A stretch of DNA of 64,000 nucleotides, taken from positions 476,465 through 540,464 of the forward strand of contig NZ_JABMLF010000002.1 in the NCBI RefSeq assembly GCF_013205055.1, given 5' to 3'. The translations under genes were made by a program, and so were the position numbers. The notes beneath the pieces were generated by a model. That model did not search any database. It saw nothing but the letters and a program-made list of their open reading frames with translations, and was not told where the DNA came from. Positions 51,617 through 60,133 of this stretch are shown in pieces (positions within the stretch are counted from its first letter, which is position 1; each line of letters opens with the position of its first letter). The stretch comes from Rathayibacter sp. VKM Ac-2856 (lineage in GTDB: Bacteria > Actinomycetota > Actinomycetes > Actinomycetales > Microbacteriaceae).

Positions 51617-53223
51617 CGGAGCACCGTTCTGCCGTCGCGGCGGTGAGGGAGGCGGGCCAGGCCCGCGTCGGTGAGGTCGACGGGGAGCGCGGAGGCGGGC
51701 GCGCCCTGGTAGGCGATCGGCCGGAGGAAGCGCCGGATCGCGGTCGCGCCGACCGAGGTGTGCTGCGAGGTCGTGGCCGGCCACGGCCCGCCGTGGTGCT
51801 GGCCCCAGGTGACGCTGACGCCGGTGGGCCAGCCGCCGAAGACGACGCGGCCGGAGCGCTCGGCCAGCACGCCGACGAGGGCGCCGACGTCCTCGCCGGC
51901 CGCGCTGTGCACGGTCGCGGTCAGCGATCCGTCCAGGTGGGCGAGGGCGGCGAGCACCTCCTCCGGCGCGTCGTACTCGACCAGCAGCGTCAGCGGGCCG
52001 AAGCACTCCTCGAGGAGGACGTCGCGGTGGCGGACGAAGTCGGCGATCGTGGTCGTCAGGATCCGCGGGGCGGGGCCGTCGGCGTCGGTGCCGCGCGCCA
52101 GAGTCCGGACGCCGGCCGCCGACTCCAGCCGGCCGGCGGCGGCGGTGAAGGAGTCGGCGATCCGCTCGGTGAGCAGGGTCGGCCCCGTCAGGGCCTCGAC
52201 CCGCTCGGCCACGGCCTGGCGGAGCGTGGGTCTCGATACGCGCTGCGCGCTGCTCGACCAGCATGACGGGGCGTCGCCGCCCTCCTCTGCCTGCCGGCTC
52301 GCACTGGCGCCGTCGCGCTCCGTCCATGCTGATCGAGTAGCCCTCGCAGAGGGCGTATCGAGATCCGGTGCGGACGGCGCGAAGACGAGCCCCGGCTTGG
52401 TGCAGAACTGCCCGCCGCCCAGCGTGAAGGACGCGACCAGCTCGGCCGCGAGCTCCGCGCCGCGCTCCTCGGCCGCACCCGGCGTGATCACCACGGGGTT
52501 CAGGCTCCCGAGCTCGCCGAAGAACGGGATCGGCTCCGCGCGCTCGGACATCGCGTCCATCAGCGCCGTGGCACCCGGCAGCGAGCCGGTGAACGCCACC
52601 GCGCGCACCTCCGGCGCCGTCACGAGGACGAGCCCCGCCGCGCGCCCCTCCACGAGGTCGAAGGCACCGCGCGGAGCGCCGGCCTCCTCGAGCGCGCGGT
52701 CGACCACGGCCGCGGTCCGCCGCGACAGCTCCGGATGCCCGGGGTGTGCCTTCACGAGCACCGGGCAGCCCGCCGCCAGCGCCGACGCGGTGTCACCGCC
52801 GGCCACCGAGAACGCGAACGGGAAGTTCGAGGCGGAGAAGACCGCGACCGGCCCGAGCGGGCGGAGGAAGCGGCGGATCTCCTGCGAGCCGTCGCCGCCG
52901 ATCGTCCCGGCGACGTCGATCGACGCCTCCAGGTACGAGCCCTCCTCCAGGACGTCGGCGAAGAGCCGCAGCTGGCCGGTCGTCCGCGCCACCTCGCCGC
53001 GCAGCCGCTCGGCGCCGAGGTGCGTCTCGCCCTCGGCCACCTCGACCAGCTCGTCGCGGGCCTCGTCGAGCCGGTCGGCGATCCGGCGGAGCCAGCCCGC
53101 CCGCTCCTCCCGCGTCGACGCGAGCACGGCCGGAGCCGCGGCCGCCGCCGCCGCGACGCGCAGCTCGACGAGCCGCGTGCCGGCCGCCGCCTGGACGCGC
53201 TCCTCCTCGGCCTCGCTGCTCAT
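51613..53223 (-). CDS. aldehyde dehydrogenase, 2,5-dioxovalerate (2-oxoglutarate semialdehyde) type, with repeat-coded insert
   Basis: A 536-residue NADP-type aldehyde dehydrogenase: 'ASNFPFAFSVAGGDTASALAAGCPVLVKAHPGHP', catalytic Glu in 'PIPFFGELGSLNPVV' and Cys in 'GGGQFCTKPGLV'. It would oxidise 2-oxoglutarate semialdehyde to 2-oxoglutarate, the last step of the non-phosphorylative pentose route. Residues about 284-332 ('SAPDLDTPSARATRSAW' to 'SSSAQRVSRPTL') are coded by a Type C repeat pair inserted in frame just after the catalytic Cys. Without it the length would match the usual 485-490. Whether the enzyme still folds is open. Confidence 0.87.
   Translation of the reverse strand: MSSEAEEERVQAAAGTRLVELRVAAAAAAAPAVLASTREERAGWLRRIADRLDEARDELVEVAEGETHLGAERLRGEVARTTGQLRLFADVLEEGSYLEASIDVAGTIGGDGSQEIRRFLRPLGPVAVFSASNFPFAFSVAGGDTASALAAGCPVLVKAHPGHPELSRRTAAVVDRALEEAGAPRGAFDLVEGRAAGLVLVTAPEVRAVAFTGSLPGATALMDAMSERAEPIPFFGELGSLNPVVITPGAAEERGAELAAELVASFTLGGGQFCTKPGLVFAPSAPDLDTPSARATRSAWTERDGASASRQAEEGGDAPSCWSSSAQRVSRPTLRQAVAERVEALTGPTLLTERIADSFTAAAGRLESAAGVRTLARGTDADGPAPRILTTTIADFVRHRDVLLEECFGPLTLLVEYDAPEEVLAALAHLDGSLTATVHSAAGEDVGALVGVLAERSGRVVFGGWPTGVSVTWGQHHGGPWPATTSQHTSVGATAIRRFLRPIAYQGAPASALPVDLTDAGLARLPHRRDGRTVLR
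52228..52372. repeat. Type C repeat pair inside a coding region
   Basis: GTCTCGATACGCGCTGCG...CTCGACCAGCATG (52231-52265) and ATGCTGATCGAGTAG...TATCGAGATCC (52327-52368) flank about 60 bp of unique DNA. The segment leaves the surrounding frame open. Confidence 0.85.
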
Positions 53224-54485
53224 CGCGGCACCGTCACGGTGATCGGGCCGCTCTCCGACCCCACCTCGACCTCGACCGACGCGCCGCCGGCCGTCACCCG
53301 GTAGAGCCCGGCGAAGCCCCGCAGCGGCACGCACCCCTCCGCCCCGGTCGTCGCGGTCGTCTCCGCGTGCCACCACTCGCGGCGGATCAGGTCCTGCAGC
53401 GCGTCGTAGCCGGGCTTCCGGCTGCCGTCGCGGCGGAGCAGCCCCGAGGGCGCCCCGAGCCACGCGCCGTCGTCGGTCAGCCCCCAGTAGGTCAGCGACT
53501 CGACCGCGGGCTGCGCCAGCACGCTCCGGTAGTGCCGCACGAGCTCGTCGGCCTGCCGCGCCTCGCCCTCCTCGGTGCTCGGCCACGAGTCGACGACGTA
53601 GTCGTTCAGGTCGCCGATCTCCGGCGGCATCAGATCGCCCGAGAGCAGGGTCGTCTCGGTCATCTGCAGCGGCAGCCCGAAGCGGGAGAACCGCTCGATC
53701 ACCTCCGCGATCCGGTCCTCGCCGCGGTAGCCCTGGTGCATGTGCGTCTGCAGGCCGATCGCGTCGATCGCGATCCCCGCCTCGAGGCACTCCTCGATCA
53801 CGTGCTCGTACTCGCTCGACAGATCGAAGTCGTTGAGCACGAACCGCCCGCCCGAGCCGACCGAGCGGGCCTCCTCGAACGCCAGCCGGATCATGCCGAC
53901 CCGGCCCAGGCGCTGCGCCAGCCGGGTGATCGCGTTCGGCTCCGCCGTGAAGCGCGGCAGGATGACCGTCTCGTTGATCGCGTCCCACACGTCGACGACA
54001 CCGGCGAAGTCGGCCACCTCGCGGCGGACCCGCGCGCGCAGCACCTCCTCCACCTCGGTGTCCTCGAGCGGCAGCAGCCACTCGGGCGCGAGCGTGTGCC
54101 AGACCAGCGGGTGGCCCTTCACCCGGACCCCGCGGGCGGCGAACCACTCCGCGGTCCGGCGCAGCCGCTCCGTCTCCGGGCGGCCGCGCTCGGGCTCGAA
54201 GGCCCGCCAGTAGAAGGGGAGCGTCACGGTGTCGAAGACCCCGAGCCAGGCGTCCGCCAGCTGCTGCGGGTCGGACTCGACGCGACCGCCGAAGAACTCC
54301 GAGGCGTCGCCGCCGGTGGAGAGCGGCGGACCGCCCAGCCAGTCGAGGAAGTCGAAGCCGATGCTGCCGAAGCCGAAGGCGTGCCGCAGCTGGGTCGTCG
54401 TCACCGGCACGCCGGCGACCGGCCGGCCCTGCTCGTCGACGACGAGGACGTCGGTCGTGAGGGTGCGCGCGCCGAGGTCAGCCAC
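53220..54485 (-). CDS. endo-1,4-beta-xylanase-like protein, GH10
   Basis: A 421-residue GH10 protein. The acid/base Glu is in 'VVDVWDAINETV', the nucleophile Glu in 'LPLQMTETTLLSGD', and 'VKGHPLVWHTLAPEWL' and 'FVLNDFDLSSEYE' are barrel strands of the family. No signal peptide or carbohydrate-binding domain, so it acts in the cytoplasm on imported xylo-oligosaccharides, as known for intracellular GH10 enzymes. The N-terminal 45 residues form a short beta domain ('TDVLVVDEQGRPVAGVPVTTTQ'). GTG 54485 follows GAGGGG and overlaps the tautomerase stop by 8 bp. Confidence 0.9.
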   Translation of the reverse strand: MADLGARTLTTDVLVVDEQGRPVAGVPVTTTQLRHAFGFGSIGFDFLDWLGGPPLSTGGDASEFFGGRVESDPQQLADAWLGVFDTVTLPFYWRAFEPERGRPETERLRRTAEWFAARGVRVKGHPLVWHTLAPEWLLPLEDTEVEEVLRARVRREVADFAGVVDVWDAINETVILPRFTAEPNAITRLAQRLGRVGMIRLAFEEARSVGSGGRFVLNDFDLSSEYEHVIEECLEAGIAIDAIGLQTHMHQGYRGEDRIAEVIERFSRFGLPLQMTETTLLSGDLMPPEIGDLNDYVVDSWPSTEEGEARQADELVRHYRSVLAQPAVESLTYWGLTDDGAWLGAPSGLLRRDGSRKPGYDALQDLIRREWWHAETTATTGAEGCVPLRGFAGLYRVTAGGASVEVEVGSESGPITVTVPR

Positions 54486-54849
54486 GCTCGCCCCTCGCGC
54501 CGGGGTACCAGTCGTCCAGCGTGTTCTCGGTGATCGCGATGAACACGTCGTCCGGGCGGACGCCCTCGGCCTCGAGCCGCCGGGCGACGGCCTCGAACAT
54601 GGCCGCCTTGGTCTCGCGGTCGTACATGCGGACCATCAGGACGCGCACGTAGACCACGTCCCTCCGGTCGCCGCCGAGGTAGTGCGGGTCGGCGACGAGG
54701 TGGCTCGCGGGCAGCGGATGGATGACCTGGAAGCGGTCCTCAGCATCCATGCCCAGGCCCTCGACGAGGCCCGCGTTGACGGCCTCCGCGTAGGCGAACC
54801 GGGTCTCCTCGGGGACGGTGTCGGCGACTTCGATGGTGACGAGAGGCAT
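54478..54849 (-). CDS. tautomerase-family protein
   Basis: A 123-residue protein of the tautomerase superfamily: catalytic N-terminal Pro after Met ('MPLVTIEVADT'), 'HYLGGDRRDVVYVRVLMVRMYDRETKAAMFEAVARRL' and 'PDDVFIAITENTLDDWYPG'. The double beta-alpha-beta layout fits the longer, fused-type members. The role in the sugar-acid pathway may be isomerisation of an enol or keto intermediate. Overlaps both neighbours by a few bases. Confidence 0.85.
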   Translation of the reverse strand: MPLVTIEVADTVPEETRFAYAEAVNAGLVEGLGMDAEDRFQVIHPLPASHLVADPHYLGGDRRDVVYVRVLMVRMYDRETKAAMFEAVARRLEAEGVRPDDVFIAITENTLDDWYPGARGERG

Positions 54850-55922
54850 CAGGCCCACGCTTCCTTGCTCACGCGCACATCGGCGCTGGTTCTCACGGAC
54901 TCCTCGATCGCGAGACCGAGGAGATGGTCCTGGCAGGCGTCCGCCAGCGGATAGGGCGCGGGGCCGGCGTCGCGCGCCCAGCGCCCGGTCGCCTCGAGGA
55001 GGTCGGCGACGGCGAGGTCGTCCTCGGACAGCCGCGTGCCGACCCACTCGTTGCGCCACACGATCCGGCCCTCGAAGGAGGCGGTGACCACCTCGTTGCC
55101 CTCGAGGTTCATGTCGATGCCGGTGCGGCGGTACGAGATCGGCGAGACGATCACGCCCTCCTCGGTGAGGTGGGTGACCGTGTCGTCCGCGATCTCGCCG
55201 AGCGAGCCGCGGATGACGATCCGCCGACTGAGCAGCGGGTTCCACCACTGGTTGTCGACGAAGTCGTAGAGGCCCATCCGGCCGTCGCCGAAGTCGAGCG
55301 TGCCGATCGTCGTCGTCCGCGGCTCGGGCGAGGCGTCCTCGCGCCAGCCGTCGAAGGTCAGCGGATCGGCCTGGGGCGCGGTGAAGGAGCGGGCGCTGAC
55401 GACCGCCTCGGCCATCCCCGCGTCGAGGAAGCCGCGGATCAGGCTGGTCGCGTGGTACAGGTGCGTCGAGGCGATCTGGACGGCCGTGGCCTGCCCGATC
55501 GCGCCACTGCGGACGACCGCCTGGCGCGCCGCGTGCCCCGGCATCAGCATGTACTGCTCCGCCACCTGCACCCGGGCCGAGGAGCCGAGGGTGCTCCACA
55601 ACTCGCGCAGTCCGTCGGCGGTCGGCGCGGGCGGGGTCTCGGCGAGCACCGGGACGCCCAGCTCGGCGAGCCGGATCGTGACCCCCGGCATCGACGGCCA
55701 GGACACGGCGGCGATCACGAAGTCGGGCCGGTGCGCGAGCGCCTCCTCCAGCGTCCGGACGACGGGGACGTCCCCGCGCGCCGCCATCCGCTCCTCGGCC
55801 GCGGCGGAGTTCGCCACCACGGCGACCGCCCGCAGCCGCTCGGGGGCCGTGCGGGCCAGGCGGAGGTAGAACTCGGAGCGCCAGCCGGTCCCCACCACCG
55901 CGAACGTCATCGGCTCAGTCAT
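54849..55922 (-). CDS. Gfo/Idh/MocA-family oxidoreductase
   Basis: A 357-residue NAD(P)-dependent sugar or inositol oxidoreductase. The N-terminal Rossmann loop is 'FAVVGTGWRSEFYLRLA', with 'FVIAAVSWPSMPG' and the family's 'VLAETPPAPTADGL' (a variant of the usual EKP motif: E-T-P, the Lys replaced). The missing Lys in EKP is common in divergent members but may affect catalysis. The C-terminal beta sheet domain follows. It has AAGG upstream of ATG 55922 and overlaps the tautomerase gene. Confidence 0.85.
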   Translation of the reverse strand: MTEPMTFAVVGTGWRSEFYLRLARTAPERLRAVAVVANSAAAEERMAARGDVPVVRTLEEALAHRPDFVIAAVSWPSMPGVTIRLAELGVPVLAETPPAPTADGLRELWSTLGSSARVQVAEQYMLMPGHAARQAVVRSGAIGQATAVQIASTHLYHATSLIRGFLDAGMAEAVVSARSFTAPQADPLTFDGWREDASPEPRTTTIGTLDFGDGRMGLYDFVDNQWWNPLLSRRIVIRGSLGEIADDTVTHLTEEGVIVSPISYRRTGIDMNLEGNEVVTASFEGRIVWRNEWVGTRLSEDDLAVADLLEATGRWARDAGPAPYPLADACQDHLLGLAIEESVRTSADVRVSKEAWA

Positions 55923-56018
55923 GTCGGACCTTCTCTCTCTGAATACGGGGTCGTGCGTCGATCGTGCCGTCGTGCCGTCGTCGTGCGTGCCGCGGGGGCG
56001 GCCGCGTCGTCGTCCCGC

Positions 56019-56765
56019 TCACGCCTGCGTCATCCCGCCGTCGACGACCAGCTCGGCGCCGGCGATGAAGCTCGACTCCGCGCTCGCGAGGAAGAGCACC
56101 GCCGAGGCGACCTCCTCCGGGCGGCCGATGCGGCCCACCGGGATCTGCGCGGCGACCGCCTGCTCGACGGCGGCCGAGCCGCCGGTGAACCGGTCGAAGC
56201 CGGCCGTGGCGATCGGGCCCGGGCTCACCGCGTTGGCGCGGATCCGCCGCTCGGCGAGCTCGGCCGTCAGCGTCCGCGCGAGCGAGCGCACGGCCGCCTT
56301 GGTCGCGTTGTAGACGGAGTGCCCGGGCCCGCCGTTGTGCCCGGCGATCGAGGAGACGAGGACGATGCGCCCGCCGTCCGCCATCGCCGGCACGAGGCTC
56401 CGCGCGGCCAGGAAGGTCCCGCGGAAGTTGAGGTCGCTGACGAAGTCGAACATCTCCGGCGTGGTGTCGACGATCGGCGTCGCCTCCACGTCCCGCCCGG
56501 CGTTGAGGACCAGGACGTCGACGGCGCGCCCGTCCTCGCCGACGGCCCGCGCCACCTCCTCGAGGTGCTCGATCCGCGAGCCGTCGCCGATCACGGTCCG
56601 CACGGCGCCGCCGGCCTCCGCCCGCAGTGACGCCGCGCGCTCCTCGCTCGTGCCGGTGGCGATCACGTCGGCCCCCTCGGCGACCAGGCGCAGCACGATC
56701 GCCCGTCCGATCCCGGCGGTGCCGGCGGTGACGACGGCGAGCGCCCCGTCCAGCCGCGCGCTCAC
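56019..56765 (-). CDS. SDR-family oxidoreductase (second copy)
   Basis: A 248-residue classical SDR: 'VVTAGTAGIGRAIVLRLVAEGADV', 'VLNAGRD', 'VLVSSIAGHNGGPGHSVYNATKAAVRS' (Ser and Y-x3-K), 'AGAELVVDGGMTQA'. The cofactor loop reads TAGTAGIG rather than TGGxxGIG. GTG 56765 overlaps the permease stop. It is a distinct subfamily from the SDR at 47726, so the operon can catalyse two different sugar or sugar-acid oxidations. Confidence 0.88.
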   Translation of the reverse strand: MSARLDGALAVVTAGTAGIGRAIVLRLVAEGADVIATGTSEERAASLRAEAGGAVRTVIGDGSRIEHLEEVARAVGEDGRAVDVLVLNAGRDVEATPIVDTTPEMFDFVSDLNFRGTFLAARSLVPAMADGGRIVLVSSIAGHNGGPGHSVYNATKAAVRSLARTLTAELAERRIRANAVSPGPIATAGFDRFTGGSAAVEQAVAAQIPVGRIGRPEEVASAVLFLASAESSFIAGAELVVDGGMTQA

Positions 56766-57550
56766 TTGAGCGCTCCGGCGGCCAGGCCGCGCTCGAAGGA
56801 GCGCTGCAGCAGGAGGTACGCGACGATCACCGGGACCGCCGTGATCACCGAGGCTGCCAGCACTCCCGTCTGGTCGTTCGTGTACTGGCTGGTGAAGAAG
56901 GAGGGCAGCAGGGTCACCACCTGCTTGTCCGGGTCGTTCAGCATCAGCAGCGGCAGCAGGAAGGCGTTCCAGCTGTTGATCAGCGTCAGCACCACGATCG
57001 CGCCGGCGATCGGGCGGGTCAGCGGCAGGACGATGTACCAGAAGACCTTCGCGATGCTCGCCCCGTCGACGCGGCCGGCGTCCATCAGCTCGCTCGGGAT
57101 CCCGGCGAAGAAGCTCCGGGCCAGCAGGACCGTGAACGGCACCTGCAGCGCGGCCAGCGGCAGGATCACCGCGATCAGCTGGTTGTAGACGTCGAGCGTC
57201 GACGCCGTGACGAACAGCGGCGTCAGCAGCACCGCCTCCGGCATGGTCAGGGCCGCGATCAGCAGCCAGAACCACACCTCCTTGCCGCGGATGCGCAGCT
57301 TGGCGAAGCCGAAGGCCGCCAGCATCGTGCAGGCGTAGACGATCGCGACGGTCGAGACCGCGACGATGATCGTGTTCCGGAAGTAGGTGGGGACGACGCC
57401 GGTCGCGAAGACCTTGCCGTAGTTGCCCCAGCCGGCGCCGGCCAGGGAGCCCTGCACCATCGCGACGAGCGCGAAGACGTAGGGGACGACGATGACGGTC
57501 GCCAGCAGCTGCACGCCCAGGCGGGAGCGGAGCGATCGGAGTTCGAACAC
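56762..57550 (-). CDS. carbohydrate ABC transporter permease (MalG type)
   Basis: A 262-residue, six-helix permease with EAA loop 'ELMDAGRVDGASIAKVFWYIVLPLTRP'. GTG 57550 lies just past the stop of the upstream permease, preceded by GAGG. It works with the MalF-type partner and binding protein of this operon; no ATPase gene is present. Confidence 0.92.
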   Translation of the reverse strand: MFELRSLRSRLGVQLLATVIVVPYVFALVAMVQGSLAGAGWGNYGKVFATGVVPTYFRNTIIVAVSTVAIVYACTMLAAFGFAKLRIRGKEVWFWLLIAALTMPEAVLLTPLFVTASTLDVYNQLIAVILPLAALQVPFTVLLARSFFAGIPSELMDAGRVDGASIAKVFWYIVLPLTRPIAGAIVVLTLINSWNAFLLPLLMLNDPDKQVVTLLPSFFTSQYTNDQTGVLAASVITAVPVIVAYLLLQRSFERGLAAGALK

Positions 57551-57558
57551 GTCGGGCC

Positions 57559-58512
57559 TCAGCTCTCGTCGGCGCGGCGCCGCAGGTTCATCAGGACGCC
57601 GCCGCCGACCGCGAGGACGAGGAGGGCGATCGAGATCGCGGCCGCGTAGCCGAAGTGCTTCTCCGCGACCATGGTCTGGTAGATGTACGTGCCGAGGAAC
57701 TCGGTCGCGTGGTTCGGCCCGGCCTTGGTCACGAGGTACGGGACGTCGAAGGTCTTCAGCGCCCCGATGATCCCGAGCGTCGCCAGCGCGATCGTCGTGC
57801 CCTTGCACATCGGCCAGACGATCGAGACGAGCGAGCGGAGGTTGCTCGCCCCGTCGATCCGGGCGGCCTCGAGCACCTCGGGCTCGATCTGCGCCATCGC
57901 GGCGTAGAAGAGGATGAAGGTGAGCCCGGTCCACTGCCAGATCGTGACGGCCATCACGACCGGCATCGCCGTCGCCGGGTCCGCCAGCCACGGGTGGGCG
58001 AGACCGCCCAGGCCGACGCCGCGCAGCACCTGGTTGAACTGGCCGTCGACGTCGAAGATCGAGCGGAAGACCGGCGCCATCGACGCCGGCGCGAGCACGG
58101 TCGGCACGAAGATCAGCACTTTGTAGAGCGGCGCGAGGCGGATCCGCGAGTGCATGATCGCCGCGAAGGTGAAGCCGACCGCCGTCTGCACGGCGAAGGT
58201 CACCACGAAGAAGACCGCGGTGTGCCCGATCGCGCCCCAGAACACGCGGTCCTGGAACATCTGCACGAAGTTGTCCGCGCCCACCGACTCCGACGGGCTC
58301 AGGATGAACCCGTTCCAGTCGAGCGTCGAGACGTACGCCGTGTAGCCGATGGCGAAGTAGATCATCCCCAGGACGAGGACGATCGCCGGGAGGATCCAGA
58401 TCATCCCGGGGCCGAGGAGCATCCGCTTGCGCGGGCGCTTCGGGGAGGGCTCGACGCCGCGAGGGGCGCGATCGGGCGCTCCCGCTCCGGATCTCGCGAT
58501 GGCCGTTGTCAT
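57559..58512 (-). CDS. carbohydrate ABC transporter permease (MalF type)
   Basis: A 317-residue permease; ATG 58512 follows GGAGCTGAC, and an upstream in-frame extension is unlikely. EAA loop 'EVLEAARIDGASNLRSLVSIVWPMCKGT'. It has six hydrophobic segments and a cytoplasmic basic N terminus ('SPKRPRKRM'). Confidence 0.92.
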   Translation of the reverse strand: MTTAIARSGAGAPDRAPRGVEPSPKRPRKRMLLGPGMIWILPAIVLVLGMIYFAIGYTAYVSTLDWNGFILSPSESVGADNFVQMFQDRVFWGAIGHTAVFFVVTFAVQTAVGFTFAAIMHSRIRLAPLYKVLIFVPTVLAPASMAPVFRSIFDVDGQFNQVLRGVGLGGLAHPWLADPATAMPVVMAVTIWQWTGLTFILFYAAMAQIEPEVLEAARIDGASNLRSLVSIVWPMCKGTTIALATLGIIGALKTFDVPYLVTKAGPNHATEFLGTYIYQTMVAEKHFGYAAAISIALLVLAVGGGVLMNLRRRADES

Positions 58513-58578
58513 GTCAGCTCCGTTGCCTGATGCCCGTGGCGGGCGGCCTGCTCGGCCGCCCGCCACAGGGGTTCGGTC

Positions 58579-59949
58579 CTACTTCTGGTCGTCCGAGACG
58601 GACTGCAGACCCTGGAGGGCCTGGTCGATGTCCATGTCCCCGGAGGCGACGCCGATCAGCGCGTCCCGGAAGGCGGTGTTGAGATCGGCGCTGACCGTCG
58701 CGAAGCGCGGGTCGGTCGCGGCGCTCGCCGTCGCCGTGTACTCCTTGAGGGCGTCCAGATGCGCGTCCGGGGCGACGAGGTCGATGCTGTCCCAGTCGGG
58801 CTGCACCCCCGCCAGCGACGGGATGTCGTTCAGCGTGTTCGCGACGGCGGTCTGCCCGGCCTCGGAGGTGGTCAGCCAGACGGCGAACGTGGTGGCCGCG
58901 GCCTGCGCGTCGGACTTGGTGCTCACGGCGAGGCCGTAGTCCGCGTCACCGAACATCTCGCCGACGTTGCCGGTGCCCGCGACGTCCGGGAACTGGATCG
59001 GGACCATGGTGAACGGCTCGGGGTTCGAGACGCCGGCCGCCTCCATCGCCGTGACCATCGCGTCGCGCACGGTGTACTGGGTGTACCAGCTGCCCATCAT
59101 GACCATCGCGTACTTCTCGGACATGAAGGCGTTGTTGGCGTCCGGGTACTGCTGCAGGCCGATCGCGCCCTCCTGCATGATCCCGTCGTCGAACAGGCCC
59201 TTCCAGATCTCCATGCCCTGCTCGAAGGCGGGGTCGGTGTAGTCCATCTCGCCGACGGAGGCCTTCGCGTAGGCGCCGGGCTCGATGTTCTGCATGATCG
59301 CCTCGAAGGTGTCCATGTCGAACGCCCACTGGCCAGCGCCCTGGACGAAGCAGCCCTTGCCGGCGGCCTCGAGGGCCTGGCAGACCTGCACCCACTCGTC
59401 GTAGGTGGTGGGCGCGGTCACGCCGACCTCGTCGAGCATGTCCTGGTTGACCCAGATGCTGCCGGAGTAGACGGCGCCGGCGGAGAGGCCGACCACCTTG
59501 TCGTCGACGGCGAGGCCCTCGACGCCCGAGGCGGCGAGCTTGTCCTGCCAGTCCGCGCCGAGCTCCTCCTCGACGGCGGGGGCGAGGTCGATGGCGCCCG
59601 CCTGGAACGTCTCGACACCGCCGTTGGCCGAGCCGGGTGCGACGTTGAACACGTCCGGGCCGTCGGCCGAGGTGATGGCCGGGCCGAGCACGGAGTCGTA
59701 GCTGTCGATCGGCTTCGAGACGAACTCCACCTCGATGTCCGGGTACTCCTCGTTGAACGAGGCGATCAGCTTGTCCGCGAGCGGCTTGTCCGGGGTCCAG
59801 CCCCACCAGGTGATCGAGCCCTCGGTGGCGGAGCCGGGGTCGCTCGAGGCGCCTCCCCCGCCGCCGCTGCAGGCGGTGAGCGACACCGCCAGCACACCGG
59901 CCGCGACGAGCGCGGCCCTCCTCGGCCAACCGAACGTCTTCTTCGACAT
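58579..59949 (-). CDS. sugar ABC transporter substrate-binding lipoprotein
   Basis: A 456-residue extracellular binding protein. ATG 59949 has AAGGAG nine bases upstream. A lipoprotein signal with basic start 'MSKKTFGWPRRAALV' and lipobox 'SLTAC' is followed by a Gly/Ser linker. The mature domain begins 'GSITWWGWTPDKPLADKLIASFNEEYPDIEVEF', typical of family 1 sugar-binding proteins, with 'GPDVFNVAPGSANGG' and 'YAMVMMGSWYTQYTVRDAM' later. First gene of the eleven-gene operon. The GH10 gene downstream suggests xylo-oligosaccharides as ligand. Confidence 0.92.
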   Translation of the reverse strand: MSKKTFGWPRRAALVAAGVLAVSLTACSGGGGGASSDPGSATEGSITWWGWTPDKPLADKLIASFNEEYPDIEVEFVSKPIDSYDSVLGPAITSADGPDVFNVAPGSANGGVETFQAGAIDLAPAVEEELGADWQDKLAASGVEGLAVDDKVVGLSAGAVYSGSIWVNQDMLDEVGVTAPTTYDEWVQVCQALEAAGKGCFVQGAGQWAFDMDTFEAIMQNIEPGAYAKASVGEMDYTDPAFEQGMEIWKGLFDDGIMQEGAIGLQQYPDANNAFMSEKYAMVMMGSWYTQYTVRDAMVTAMEAAGVSNPEPFTMVPIQFPDVAGTGNVGEMFGDADYGLAVSTKSDAQAAATTFAVWLTTSEAGQTAVANTLNDIPSLAGVQPDWDSIDLVAPDAHLDALKEYTATASAATDPRFATVSADLNTAFRDALIGVASGDMDIDQALQGLQSVSDDQK

Positions 59950-60047
59950 CGCGCTACTCCTTCGCCCCGCGTCGTCGCGGGGTGTCTGTGGATCGAGGGT
60001 GCGACGCCGCCTCCTCGGGCGACTCGCAAAACTTGCTTGCAACTTAC

Positions 60048-60062
60048 TGCGCAAGTTGCGCA
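60048..60062. promoter_or_regulatory. LacI-type operator of the 47.7-60 kb operon
   Basis: TGCGCAAGTTGCGCA is a perfect 7+1+7 palindrome midway between the divergent starts at 59949 and 60134. Further partial half-sites (ACTTGC, TTGCAACTT, GAGTTGCA) flank it at 60030-60070. The local AT-rich run GTGTAAAGT at 60071 may be part of the regulator's promoter. Confidence 0.65.
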
Positions 60063-60133
60063 CGAGTTGCAGTGTAAAGTGGCGAAGACCGAGAGGTCAA
60101 GACCTCGGGAGCTGAGCAGGAAGGCGGAGGCGC

